DNA of 47,357 bases from a virus. The notes beneath the pieces were generated by a model, which saw only the letters and a program-made list of their open reading frames with translations, searched no databases and was not told the DNA's origin. Where the stretch lies: positions 1-47,357 of the IMG/VR virus record IMGVR_UViG_3300009149_000057; one strand, 5' to 3'. The translations under genes were made by a program, and so were the position numbers. Below, one piece after another: positions 1 through 10,300 of this stretch (its first letter is position 1; each line of letters begins with the position of its first letter).

Positions 1-257
1 TAACAACAATTGAGGATGCTGATGGAACTATTCAAACAACGACAAATACTATAACAGATTCAAATCCACCTATAACAGGTTCAATAACAACTACTGGTCC
101 ATCTAACGGTCCATTTGTTCACACTGTGGTAGCAAATGGAGGTTCAGGGACATTAACAGGTGCTCCGTTCCCAATAGGTCAAAATGTATCATTAAACTCG
201 TCAATAACAACAACAATAACGGACAGCTTAGGTTGTTCAATAACAATAACTGGATAA
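1..257 (+). CDS. C-terminal end of a virion structural/adhesin protein (partial)
   Basis: The window opens inside a gene: codons from base 3 stay open to the TAA at 255-257. The visible 84 residues are rich in Thr, Ser, Gly and Asn and contain no charged core, which is typical of beta-rich tail or adhesin proteins. The last residues (ITDSLGCSITITG) resemble the end of a SprB/PKD-type beta repeat, similar to the repeat seen near the C-terminus of the protein at 7384-10638. The next gene starts two bases after the stop. The function is inferred only from composition and from the structural operon that follows. Confidence 0.6.
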   Translation, partial: TTIEDADGTIQTTTNTITDSNPPITGSITTTGPSNGPFVHTVVANGGSGTLTGAPFPIGQNVSLNSSITTTITDSLGCSITITG

Positions 258-258
258 T

Positions 259-2019
259 ATGGATAGAATACAAAAAAGATTAAATTCTGGAACATCTAAA
301 TTATCAGTTAATACTGATACTCACCTAAAAATCAATATTGAAGGTAAAGAAAGACTTTTACCACCAGATGAAATTAATAGTGTTATAAATTCTGGTGATA
401 GGTTTAATTTAGAAAGACAAAGAAGCAATTTTTATAGGGTATTTGGTACGATAAATCCATCAATAACGAACGCATTATTTAATTTAGATGATGCTCTAAA
501 TGCTGATTTATATACATGGAAAGGTTTTAATTATAGAGACCCAATATCAGATATAAGTAGGTTTTTTGAAGATTTTTATTCTGTTGCAATAAATAAAAAC
601 TTAAAAGAACTAGACGGGTGGTTTGGTTACTATGACCCAAACATAAGTAATAGTGGTCTTTGTAATTTTTATGAAATGGAACCAAAGAGTAGTAGGTTTT
701 CTTTCATCAACGATTCAAACCCATTTAATGGTCCTGTTACAGAACCTATTAAAAACTGGGGGTTAACTATTACTTATCCACATTCTGTGGATTCTGGACA
801 TACAATAGTCAATGGAGGTTTGATGATAATCGAAAAGGTAGATGTTGAAGTAGCAACAAGAGCTATGACTGCATTTGGTCTTCCTTGCCTACACAATCTA
901 TCTATTGGAGATACGGTATTAATATCGGGCACCAATGGATATGATGGGGAACATGTAGTAGTTAGAACTGGGTTAGACAATGGAGATTTGAAACCTTATT
1001 ATTTCGTTATAGACTTACCGCCTATCGGTTCGTTATCCAATAATTCAAGAATTAAAAGAGTTTTTGATGGTGTTGAATCACAATATTATTTTAGGTTATT
1101 TAAAAAGGTTAAAACTAGAAGTAGTGAAATAATACAAAAAGATGATTATGAAACATATAAATTATCTTTCAGTGAAAATATTTTTAATGATGATATAACA
1201 CAATTTGTCTTCAATGAAGATGTTGATATCACGGATTTAAAAGATAATTTAGGTCGTCCTTTAAGTGAACTATACCTAACTACTGTTAAAACAGATAGTA
1301 ATGGGTTATTCACAAATGTATCAGCTGGAATAGAGACACCGTTTATGGCTAATCTAAACACAAGTAATGCATTCAATACATATTTATTAGATGTACCAGC
1401 GATTAATAAAATACATAACGGTGGTTCATTACCAACATCATTACCATTCCCAAGTCATTCTCCATTATCAAATAATGTTAGTATAGATGATGAACTATTT
1501 TACGGTGATTTAGTTGAATATAATAATCGTGAAGTTAGAGAAGTAATATTAGCGGATGTATCACATAGATTTAATACTGTAAATAGAGAATCTTCTCCGA
1601 CAGTTAATTATTTATATAGACCAAATACAACAATAACCAAAACAATAAATTTGGGTCCAAGACAAGAAGGTTATTTTTATAAGGCACATAATTTAATAAA
1701 AATTAGACAATTTTCTAGCTATATAGAACAAGGCGATAATTTTACTGTTGGAATTCCTGATTATGCAGTTAAAATTGATGAAGAAAGATATTTATGGAGA
1801 GATTTGTTAGATATAGGTTTTAACCAAAACGATACAAGACCATTAGATTATCCCTTTTTAAATGGGTGTCATTATATGTACGATAATTATTGTTTTTCGG
1901 TTAGAAGACAAGACCCTTTTAATAATTGGGGATTATACTATTCTACTTTTCCAGCCGACCCATTGGGGGTACGAATGACAGATAACTTTACAACTAATTC
2001 AGCTGAAGATGTTTGCTAA
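259..2019 (+). CDS. Putative baseplate/tail structural protein (586 aa)
   Basis: A 586-residue protein with no signal peptide and no membrane segment. I recognise no named domain. It is rich in Asn, Asp and aromatic residues, and its C-terminal quarter has many Tyr/Trp/Asp (for example NNWGLYYSTF), as in beta-rich virion proteins. It starts two bases after the upstream stop and overlaps the next gene by 11 bases, so it belongs to the same late operon. Its place among large structural genes before a P2 gpI-like tail gene suggests a baseplate role. This is inference from position, not homology. Confidence 0.6.
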   Translation: MDRIQKRLNSGTSKLSVNTDTHLKINIEGKERLLPPDEINSVINSGDRFNLERQRSNFYRVFGTINPSITNALFNLDDALNADLYTWKGFNYRDPISDISRFFEDFYSVAINKNLKELDGWFGYYDPNISNSGLCNFYEMEPKSSRFSFINDSNPFNGPVTEPIKNWGLTITYPHSVDSGHTIVNGGLMIIEKVDVEVATRAMTAFGLPCLHNLSIGDTVLISGTNGYDGEHVVVRTGLDNGDLKPYYFVIDLPPIGSLSNNSRIKRVFDGVESQYYFRLFKKVKTRSSEIIQKDDYETYKLSFSENIFNDDITQFVFNEDVDITDLKDNLGRPLSELYLTTVKTDSNGLFTNVSAGIETPFMANLNTSNAFNTYLLDVPAINKIHNGGSLPTSLPFPSHSPLSNNVSIDDELFYGDLVEYNNREVREVILADVSHRFNTVNRESSPTVNYLYRPNTTITKTINLGPRQEGYFYKAHNLIKIRQFSSYIEQGDNFTVGIPDYAVKIDEERYLWRDLLDIGFNQNDTRPLDYPFLNGCHYMYDNYCFSVRRQDPFNNWGLYYSTFPADPLGVRMTDNFTTNSAEDVC

Positions 2020-2857
2020 TAAAATAAAAATAAATCTTGATGTTTTTGATAACGGAGCAACAGCTACTACAATTAACGTCCCAATTAACATGGAATACCA
2101 AATCGTAGACCAAGCTGAACTAGTGGATGATGTTTTTGTTTCTGTAGAAACAGAAAAAGCAGTAAACCCAATTATTGATTATGAAAAAACTAGGTTTTCA
2201 CCAATAGATATGGTTGAAAACGTTGTTGATAGGATAACCTATACAGTTACAATAGATGGAACATCAAATTATGGTGATGCTGGTTTTAATCAAGACGATA
2301 TAAAATTAAGAAAGGAAACGTTTAAACAGACATTTCTAAATTTATCTTTTTATGATACCGACAACCCAATGACTCAAAATTTAATTTCTTTTATTACATT
2401 ATACCCTGAAATTAAAAGTAGTGATTTATTACCAGTTAGTGGAACTTATGGGTTAGCTGGTCAACCTAAACCAGCTAACCAAATTCCATTATCTTTTGTT
2501 TTGGAAAACCCAAATAAAAGTATTTTTTCTAGTGTGGAAGGATATTTTATTTATGATTATCAAGACGAATTAAAAGTGGGTGAAAGTAAATTTCTTTATA
2601 TGAGGGCTTCATTTAAAAACGCAAAAACTGGAAAGAGTACAAATATGATGGTTAAAAACATTGCTTTACCTATTGATAATCTAATACATGAAATATATAC
2701 TAGATATAAACTAACAAGAACAGAAAATGGGTATTTCTATCAAATAGACGATACATATAATGGTGATTCACCTGATAATTTTAATCAAAATAATGTTATT
2801 TATTCATCAGGTGATAATTCAGTATTAATAAACCTTTATAATATAAGAGCGATATAA
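2009..2857 (+). CDS. Putative baseplate/tail structural protein (282 aa)
   Basis: A 282-residue soluble protein that starts inside the end of the previous gene and whose stop codon shares one base with the next start (TAATG), a sign of coupled translation. No catalytic motif, signal peptide or membrane segment is visible. The N-terminal part (about residues 1-75) looks like beta strands of a small jelly-roll or Ig-like domain. I do not recognise a family. The context is the tail/baseplate operon. Confidence 0.55.
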   Translation: MFANKIKINLDVFDNGATATTINVPINMEYQIVDQAELVDDVFVSVETEKAVNPIIDYEKTRFSPIDMVENVVDRITYTVTIDGTSNYGDAGFNQDDIKLRKETFKQTFLNLSFYDTDNPMTQNLISFITLYPEIKSSDLLPVSGTYGLAGQPKPANQIPLSFVLENPNKSIFSSVEGYFIYDYQDELKVGESKFLYMRASFKNAKTGKSTNMMVKNIALPIDNLIHEIYTRYKLTRTENGYFYQIDDTYNGDSPDNFNQNNVIYSSGDNSVLINLYNIRAI

Positions 2858-3585
2858 TGGAAATACTTAAACGAAAAATATTGCTTGAACAAAGCACCGA
2901 TAGAACATACAACAGCCCTAATTGGGGTTCTTTGAGTGCGGATACGTTTTTTATTAATGTATTTATAACTCAGAATATGGACGATATGGGTTTATTTACA
3001 GATATTGATTTTATTTCTGCTAACACATTTAATAATTCTGTTGATTATACAATATTAACAACAAAATTAGAATTAAATGGGTTTATATTTCCTTTTATGA
3101 CTGGAGCTACTGTTACAAACATGACTGGAATAACAGGAACAACACAAATAATTTTACGTGAACCATCAAAAATAGAGAGTGATTATTATAATTTTGGTAA
3201 TTCACAAATAAGCGCATATACTGATTCTAAAATCACTGAACTTAAATCGTATGATAACAATGAAAGATACAAAGTAGGTTTTAATATAGACACAGCTTCC
3301 TATGTGAATTACAATAATACTCAAATAAATGGGGTTAGTAGAGTAGTATCATTAAATAACCCAAACATTTACGTTATTGATGCAGCTAATAACATTAATA
3401 TAGGTACTCAAAATCAAAATACAGGTTTGAGGTATCTAGATTTTTCAGCATCTACTAGAAATGTTATTATAAACGGTAATAAATTTTCAATACCATTAAC
3501 AACAGTTAATTATATTGGAGAAGGTTGGAATGAAACTAACGTTTCGTTATCTGCACTAACAAAAGAAGAATACTTATTTGGATAA
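2857..3585 (+). CDS. Putative baseplate protein, N-terminal part; C-terminus lies in the -1 frame
   Basis: A 242-residue open frame that follows the previous gene with a one-base overlap. It stops at 3583-3585 after LTKEEYLFG. The -1 frame is open from about 3541 to 3731 and continues sensibly as LIWIISKPEIESDVFIDRG and so on, ending GNGFYNINKI. A single gene with one shifted base would be about 290 residues. No start codon explains the downstream part except an internal ATG at about 3649. So the gene is either broken, wrongly called by one base, or read by a -1 frameshift. The product family is not recognised; a baseplate role is inferred from context. Confidence 0.6.
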   Translation: MEILKRKILLEQSTDRTYNSPNWGSLSADTFFINVFITQNMDDMGLFTDIDFISANTFNNSVDYTILTTKLELNGFIFPFMTGATVTNMTGITGTTQIILREPSKIESDYYNFGNSQISAYTDSKITELKSYDNNERYKVGFNIDTASYVNYNNTQINGVSRVVSLNNPNIYVIDAANNINIGTQNQNTGLRYLDFSASTRNVIINGNKFSIPLTTVNYIGEGWNETNVSLSALTKEEYLFG

Positions 3586-3731
3586 TTTCCAAACCAGAAA
3601 TAGAAAGTGATGTATTTATTGATAGAGGGGTTACAAGTGTACTTGAAATGCATTTAAGACTATCTGAAATAAATAACTTAGGTAAATTATCTAGATACGG
3701 TAATGGTTTCTATAATATAAATAAAATATAA
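3541..3731 (+). other. Open -1 reading frame continuing the 2857-3585 gene
   Basis: This stretch is open in the -1 frame between an upstream stop at about 3538-3540 and TAA at 3729-3731. From about 3576 the translation has ordinary phage-protein composition (VFIDRGVTSVLEMHLRLSE, then LSRYGNGFYNINKI). It fills an otherwise empty 164-base gap between two tightly packed genes. It is best read as the true C-terminus of the upstream protein. The shift must occur between 3541 and 3585; I see no classical slippery heptamer followed by a stem-loop there. Confidence 0.6.
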
Positions 3732-3749
3732 TTAAATAATTAAAATAAT

Positions 3750-4673
3750 ATGGCAAGTGGAACATACGGTATAGTAAGACCAGCAGATATTTCTCCAGAT
3801 GATGTAGAAATATTTTATCATTTTACACCATCTAGAGATAAAATTGGTAATACAGAATTAATAAAATTGGATTCAAATGAAGTTTTAATCAGAATTGATA
3901 ACCCTAATAAAACCCAATCTAATGTAACTGGTTTTGAAGTTTTTGGTGGTATGTATACTCTTAAACTACCAGTAGCGACATTTGGTACCAAAGGTTTTTA
4001 TACAATAATAATTAAACCGATTGAAATAAGAACAAAAATAGTTGATGTTGGGGTTTTATCAGCATTTCCAGACACAAATGGAATAGTTTTCGATTTATCT
4101 ACAATTCCTCAAAATTTTGTTAATAGATTTGAAAATAATGGGTTAGTTGGTTATAGAATAGAATATTTAAACACAAATTTATCTGCAACCAATACCAAAT
4201 TGAATAATTTTTTTAGAGTAGTTACGTCAAATAATAGAGCTGAACCAGTTAATCAAAATTTAACGAATAGCAACCAAAAAGCTATTCGTTACAGATTCAA
4301 TGATAATTCAACATTAATTTTTTGTACAGTATCTCCATCTTCCGCATCAAGCGTTAAACCAAATGCAACACCTTTCATAGGTCAACCAAATCAAAACGTA
4401 ATTATAACCAATACTTTTTTTAATCCTTTGATGGTTGAAGTTGAGATGGTTCAACATGATGTTGAAACACTTGCTTATGCGTTATTCGGTAATCAATCTA
4501 AATCACTTGAAGATGGAATTTATACAATTTACAACTTTAATGAGGATATTTATAAACAATATAATTTATTCGAGATTAAAGATAAATTTACTGGTCAACC
4601 GTTATTCGAAATTAAAAAAGAACGAGCTAGTATTGATTTTACTAAGAATTTTACTAATATAACTACAATATAA
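3750..4673 (+). CDS. Putative tail/baseplate protein (307 aa)
   Basis: A 307-residue protein preceded by an A/T-rich leader. It begins MASGTYGIVRPADISPDDVE, a typical assembled-virion N-terminus with no signal peptide. The body is rich in Asn, Thr, Phe and hydrophobic strands, and no enzyme motif is visible. It is followed after seven bases by the P2 gpI-like tail gene, which places it in the baseplate part of the operon. Family not recognised. Confidence 0.55.
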   Translation: MASGTYGIVRPADISPDDVEIFYHFTPSRDKIGNTELIKLDSNEVLIRIDNPNKTQSNVTGFEVFGGMYTLKLPVATFGTKGFYTIIIKPIEIRTKIVDVGVLSAFPDTNGIVFDLSTIPQNFVNRFENNGLVGYRIEYLNTNLSATNTKLNNFFRVVTSNNRAEPVNQNLTNSNQKAIRYRFNDNSTLIFCTVSPSSASSVKPNATPFIGQPNQNVIITNTFFNPLMVEVEMVQHDVETLAYALFGNQSKSLEDGIYTIYNFNEDIYKQYNLFEIKDKFTGQPLFEIKKERASIDFTKNFTNITTI

Positions 4674-4680
4674 TGATAAA

Positions 4681-7347
4681 ATGAGTGATAGAATAAGAGT
4701 TGCTGGTTATGCACAAAAAGTTGTTTATACAGATGGTATAGAATATAGAAATTTTACACCAGATTTAGTTGGTTTACAATTAACTTCAGATGGTGGTACC
4801 CCATTGTTTACAATGGGTAATTTTTCTATAACAACTAATATAGATGCTAAATTAAATAAAACATTCATCACTAATAAGTTTTCTAGTTTTTTAACATTAT
4901 CTGATTTAAAGGTTGATTTAAAAGAATCTAAATCATTGTTATTAAAAAACACCACACCTGAATTAAATTTAGATAAAACTAATTTAAAGTATTACGCACT
5001 TTTTGGTTCTTTATCTGAATTCGTTAGGGTTTCATTGGAGAATATAATAACGACTTGGCCAGCATCATTATATCCTTTTCCATTAGCTCAGGCTGCAAAT
5101 GGTTCGACTATTAATGGTTTTACTTATGAAAACTATACCTATAATACATTAACTGAGATTTCTGAGTTTAAGATAAATAACACATTTATAGTTAATAAAT
5201 TTGATTTAAATATACTTAAAAATGGTACCATTTTAAACACATTTAATGAAAATAATTCATTAAGAAATGTTACGGTTAATTATGCTGCATATAGTGTTTT
5301 AGTAAATAATATAGAATACCCACTAATTGGTTTTACTGGAGCAACATACAACTCAAATGATTATGTTTATTTAAAAGTAAAAGGTAACCCATTTTCTGGT
5401 CTGCCAACAAATAATAATGTCGCTTATCATATAAAACCATCTAAGATTAAAGAAGAAGCTTTCTTTAATAACCTATTAGATTTTGAAGCTTATTTACTAA
5501 ATAGAAAAGTAACACCTATCTATACAGCAGCTTTCAACTATCCAATCAAATCGGATAATGGGGTTATAGTTTACATAACAGACAAGGTTAAGTGGCCAGT
5601 ATCTGATGGATATAACATTGATTTTGATTCTGAAGATTATACCGATTATGCTACAAAGCTATTAGAAATAGCAACAGTTAATGATTTAACATCTAGTAAT
5701 TTAATGAACAGATTTTTAGTGTCTGAATCAATATCTGATTTTGATACCACACCTGTTCATCTATCCGATTTAGACCAAGATACTTCTGGTCAAAAAATGA
5801 ATAAAACATTACAAATTTACGGTGTTTCATTTGATGAATTAAATAATTTTATTTCAGGGATAGCATTTGCAAACACAGTAACCTATAACAAACAAGATAA
5901 TACTCCAGATATATATTTAAAAAATCTAGCTAGAGTATTAGGTTGGGAGCTAGTTTCCTCAATTTTGGAAAATAATTTGTTGTCTAATTATATAACAACG
6001 AAAGCGTCTACATATTCGGGTCAAACTGTTGGGTTAACACCTTACGAAGCCGATATTGAGTTATGGAGAAGACTTATTTTAAACACACCTTGGTTATGGA
6101 AATCTAAAGGTGCCAGAAAATCAATTGAGTTTTTATTACGTTTTATAGGCACACCTCAAGGGTTAATCAAATTTAATGAGTATATTTATAAAGCTGATGC
6201 GCCAATTGATATTGATATATTTATCAAGGTGTTAGAATTAAATAACCTAGATACTGATTTATCAGTTTATCCAATTGATAGTGATGGATTCCCAAGACCA
6301 TTACCTGACTCACCAAACATGTATTTTCAAAATAATGGTTTGTGGTATAGACAAACTGGTGGAAGCGGTTCAACTATAGATATATTGACGGGTAACAACC
6401 CACATCTTGGTCCTTATGATGGGGGTTATAAATATATAAGACAATTTGAAGAATTAATACCTAATTTTTCAGCAGTAACAATTAGTTCTATAACGACTAC
6501 AACCAATACTGAAAACTTATATACTAATTATGATTTGGGTACTTTCGATGAAGGTGTTTCAACAGCAACAACAGTGGATACTATCGATATTACTTCTCAA
6601 GACAATAGCGATATAGGTGACTGTGTAATATTTACTCCAACTATTGAAATAGACCCAATACCATCACCAGTAATAAATAATTGTGGGTGTGAAACGCCAT
6701 CTAGTGATAATATATTAAGTCTTTGTGTTGAAAAAAACAAAAATACACCACCAGAAACAGTTTGTGATGAGAGTTTAGTTGGAGAACCATTCGATGATAT
6801 ATTTGGTACTGGTATGTATGTTTTCAGTTATTATCAATATAATGAAGATGGTTCAATCTATCTAGATGAGAGTTCAAGCCCAATACTAAATGAATCAAAA
6901 TTCACCAATATAGAATGTTGCAAATCAAATAATGGAATTCCATTTCCATATGATGAATATGAAAATGATAAATTAGTTAATTCTGGTTATGTTTGTTGCA
7001 ATACGACTGGAAAACGTTGCGGTTGTATAATTGCGTGTAAATGGGTAAATACAACTTCACCTATATTTTTACCAGAATTAACCCCAACTTATTCAGGTCC
7101 ACAAGAGCAATATTTACAATTTATAAAAGAAGATAATTCGTTGGCTGTAGTTACACCAGATGGTTGCAATTGTTTAAACGGTTATACAATTCCAGTTCCT
7201 AATATATTAGACCCATATACTGGTGAAATAGGGTTTGCTTGTCAATTAACTAGAGATGGTTTATCAATATTGGGTGATGGAGCATCCGACATTATCACCA
7301 ACTACTATAACGATAGAGCATCTGGTATTAGACCGTGCTTCAATTAA
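4681..7347 (+). CDS. Tail protein with P2 gpI-like (baseplate) domain, 888 aa
   Basis: An 888-residue structural protein. About residues 410-505 carry the pattern of the phage tail protein I family (P2 gpI): YLKNLARVLGW, then a Trp-rich segment NTPWLWKSKGARKSIEFLL, then FIGTP. In P2 this family sits at the baseplate edge and joins the fibre to the wedge. The protein is much longer than gpI (under 200 residues), with a 400-residue N-terminal part and a Cys-rich C-terminus that has CC, CGC and CNC clusters (about residues 675-860). These cysteines may bind metal or form disulfides. It lies between baseplate-type genes and the large adhesin-like genes, as expected for a fibre-attachment protein. 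The domain call is from pattern recognition. Confidence 0.6.
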   Translation: MSDRIRVAGYAQKVVYTDGIEYRNFTPDLVGLQLTSDGGTPLFTMGNFSITTNIDAKLNKTFITNKFSSFLTLSDLKVDLKESKSLLLKNTTPELNLDKTNLKYYALFGSLSEFVRVSLENIITTWPASLYPFPLAQAANGSTINGFTYENYTYNTLTEISEFKINNTFIVNKFDLNILKNGTILNTFNENNSLRNVTVNYAAYSVLVNNIEYPLIGFTGATYNSNDYVYLKVKGNPFSGLPTNNNVAYHIKPSKIKEEAFFNNLLDFEAYLLNRKVTPIYTAAFNYPIKSDNGVIVYITDKVKWPVSDGYNIDFDSEDYTDYATKLLEIATVNDLTSSNLMNRFLVSESISDFDTTPVHLSDLDQDTSGQKMNKTLQIYGVSFDELNNFISGIAFANTVTYNKQDNTPDIYLKNLARVLGWELVSSILENNLLSNYITTKASTYSGQTVGLTPYEADIELWRRLILNTPWLWKSKGARKSIEFLLRFIGTPQGLIKFNEYIYKADAPIDIDIFIKVLELNNLDTDLSVYPIDSDGFPRPLPDSPNMYFQNNGLWYRQTGGSGSTIDILTGNNPHLGPYDGGYKYIRQFEELIPNFSAVTISSITTTTNTENLYTNYDLGTFDEGVSTATTVDTIDITSQDNSDIGDCVIFTPTIEIDPIPSPVINNCGCETPSSDNILSLCVEKNKNTPPETVCDESLVGEPFDDIFGTGMYVFSYYQYNEDGSIYLDESSSPILNESKFTNIECCKSNNGIPFPYDEYENDKLVNSGYVCCNTTGKRCGCIIACKWVNTTSPIFLPELTPTYSGPQEQYLQFIKEDNSLAVVTPDGCNCLNGYTIPVPNILDPYTGEIGFACQLTRDGLSILGDGASDIITNYYNDRASGIRPCFN

Positions 7348-7370
7348 TTTAAAATTATAATAATATAATA

Positions 7371-7380
7371 GATATTTATA
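7371..7380 (+). promoter_or_regulatory. Candidate late promoter element GATATTTATA
   Basis: The ten-base motif GATATTTATA lies three bases before the ATG at 7384, closer than at the other sites. The same string recurs upstream of at least four other genes here. At this spacing the transcript would be leaderless or nearly so. Function inferred from recurrence only. Confidence 0.4.
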
Positions 7381-7383
7381 CTA

Positions 7384-10300
7384 ATGGCAACATGTTACAC
7401 AAATAATGATATTGAAAGACTTAATGGTAAAATAATTGAAAACCAAGATGGTTCAGTATCTGTATATATTCCAAATAATTTAGGTAAATTATCACCAGTA
7501 ATTATTAGTAAACCATGTTGTCTAACATTGAACCCAAATTATGTTTTTGACTTAGATAAACAAACGTGTTTATGGTCAACAAATACAACGGCTTGTGGTA
7601 TTGAAGATGTTTTTAAAATAGTGTTAAACCCTAGCGGTAATGATGGTTCTATTTTTTATAAATCAGAAAAACAAAATTGTTCATTAAATGTTTCATTTGA
7701 TTACCTATTTAAAGTTAAATGTGAATCTTTAAATGAATTATTAAACGAAAACTCTTCTTCAATTTCAAATGAAATTCTTACACAAATATCAAATCTAGAA
7801 AACCAGATAAGTGAACAAACGCCTTTATGTGAAGAACTAACAAATCAAATCTCTGTATTAATACAACAAATATCTAATTCAAGTTACTCAATAGTTTGTG
7901 AAACATTAGAATACGGTAAATCTACGGTTGTAACGTTACCTTCATCATCAGAAAAATCTTTATCTAAGACTGGTTTTGGCGATTTCAATTCAGTTTCACC
8001 TACAATAACAAATTCTTCAAGGTCAATAGAATCGTCTTCTGAAGTCCCAAATGTACCAGAATCTGGTGTTCATTATTGTCTGACAGAACCAGCTGGTTTA
8101 TTTGCTTGGGGTGAAATAATAGGTCAAACTAACTACCAAAGCTTTTTAAATGGAGTTAAAGAAACGTATTCATGCACTGATGTGTATGCTTTATTTGCGT
8201 TAAACGAAATTAGGTTACAACAAAATGGTGAACCGCTTATCTTTGAATGTGAAAGACAAGTTGTTGATAAAGGTGAATTAACTGCTCAATTATATGTGTT
8301 GCTTGCACAACAACAAGAATGTCAAGCCATATTAAATGATTTAAATTCACAATTATTAGTATTAATTTCGAGCCCTGAATATCAAGAGTATTTAAGGTGT
8401 AATAGACCAATAAACTTCTTTGAAAGATTAGATGTTTCTATGACTGTTGATGTTATTACATCAGCAAATACTTTAGAAACAATATATGAAGCAACAGATT
8501 TTTTCCCAGCAATAGGTAATGGTTCATTATATAACTATTTAACTACAAATATAGATAGTGGTTTTTATGTTTGTGGTGGAGTAAATTGTACACCATTAAT
8601 ATTAGATAAAAGAAACGTTTATGATTGTATTTTAGTATTAAATAGCTTATTGGATGATTTATTTGTTGAATCAGAATTAACTGGTACAACTAACGGTAAT
8701 ACAGCATTTTTAGATAGTATTTCACCTTCTGCTTTTACATCTAATTGGTTACAATACTCAACTACTATTTCAGATTCTAATATTATAGATTTGATTAGCA
8801 ATCAAAAAATTAAGATTAGTTTGAAACTGAATAATACTTGTTCAGATGTTTGTATTTTATTAGATAATATTGAACTAAATAAAATTTGTGTTTCTGAGGA
8901 TAAAAACGAAATTTTTGTAACTCAAAGTCCTAGTTTTAAATTAGATAGAATTCGTGACAATAAAAAATCTTGGTTAAACAACACTTCTAAGGTAAATAGA
9001 GATTTTAATTTAGGTGATTATTCAGGTTTAAACCAAATACGTCAAACAAATTATGATTTAAACGATGAACGTTTAATAATAAACACCAAGGAAATTGACT
9101 TAGACATAAATTTAGCTTCAGCTATCGAAACAGATATTTGGTGTTATCTACTAGATAACCCTTGTTTATTAACTGGAAATACTTTTTGTGACCCATGTTT
9201 AGAATGTGGTTATAAAAATTTTCAAGATGATTATTGTTTTGAATTCATGAATGATGACCCATATGAGTTTATGGACGGTACATATTCTGATTCTCCGACA
9301 ACTTTAGGGTGTTGTGGTGATAACCAAATTGATTTCAATGCGTTATTAACACAACCATTATCAGCAGTTACGGTAGTAGAAGACTTTGAGTATTTTTTAC
9401 AATCTGAATTAATTGATGTTAAAAATAGACAAACAATTAGTTCTTATCCTACATTAAGAGCATTATATGATAGATATTTGAATAGTAATATTTATTGTGG
9501 AACAAATAGTTCGGCATTTGATTACATGTCTATGGACCAATTTGCTGGTTTATTGGGTAATTATTGGGTAGATATAATTGAACAAGTCGTCCCTTCAACA
9601 ACCATTTGGGGAAGTGTTAAAATATATTCTAATACAATATTCGATAATCAAAAATACAGATATAAGTCGTATTCTTCTTTATTTTGTGAAAACCCATTTA
9701 CATGCACAAATGTTTTGAGCCCTATCAACGGTAATAATGGGCAATACGAAAATGTTGAAGTTTCATTAACTAATATTGAAACCTTTTCTGATGAAAAAAT
9801 TAAAAGAGCATTAACAGACCCTATTATATGCGATTCAATCCATATAGCTCAAATGAACCACGGTTCAGAATTTATAGGAACTGTAAGTATATTAGGTTCA
9901 GTAGAAGAAGATTGTGATTCAAATCAAATATCAATAAATGAGTGTAGTTTACAAGTTACAGTTTCAATTGATGGTGTAACAGTTATTCCTAGAGTTGTTG
10001 GTGCTACGACACCAGTAACTTATTTATGGAGCAATGGTGAAACAACTCCAACAGCTAGTTTTCCTAGTGGTGGAACACATTCGTTGACAGTTACAGATGA
10101 ATATTGTTCAGCTACTGTAGAGTTTTTTGTTAATCACTTAACTGCTTGTTGGTATACTTTACCAGATATGAATTTTTGGATAACAGAAGGGTTCTCAACA
10201 TATGGTGTTACCGCATTTACATATATAATGGAATCTATGGTAGTAAACGAAACAGAATTAGTTTTATTAGGTAGTGAACCAACATATAATTTAATTGAAA

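Noticed and set aside
3541-3590. Programmed -1 frameshift at a classical slippery heptamer
   Set aside because: No X-XXY-YYZ heptamer in the correct frame is followed by a stable hairpin, so I keep the frameshift as unexplained rather than programmed.
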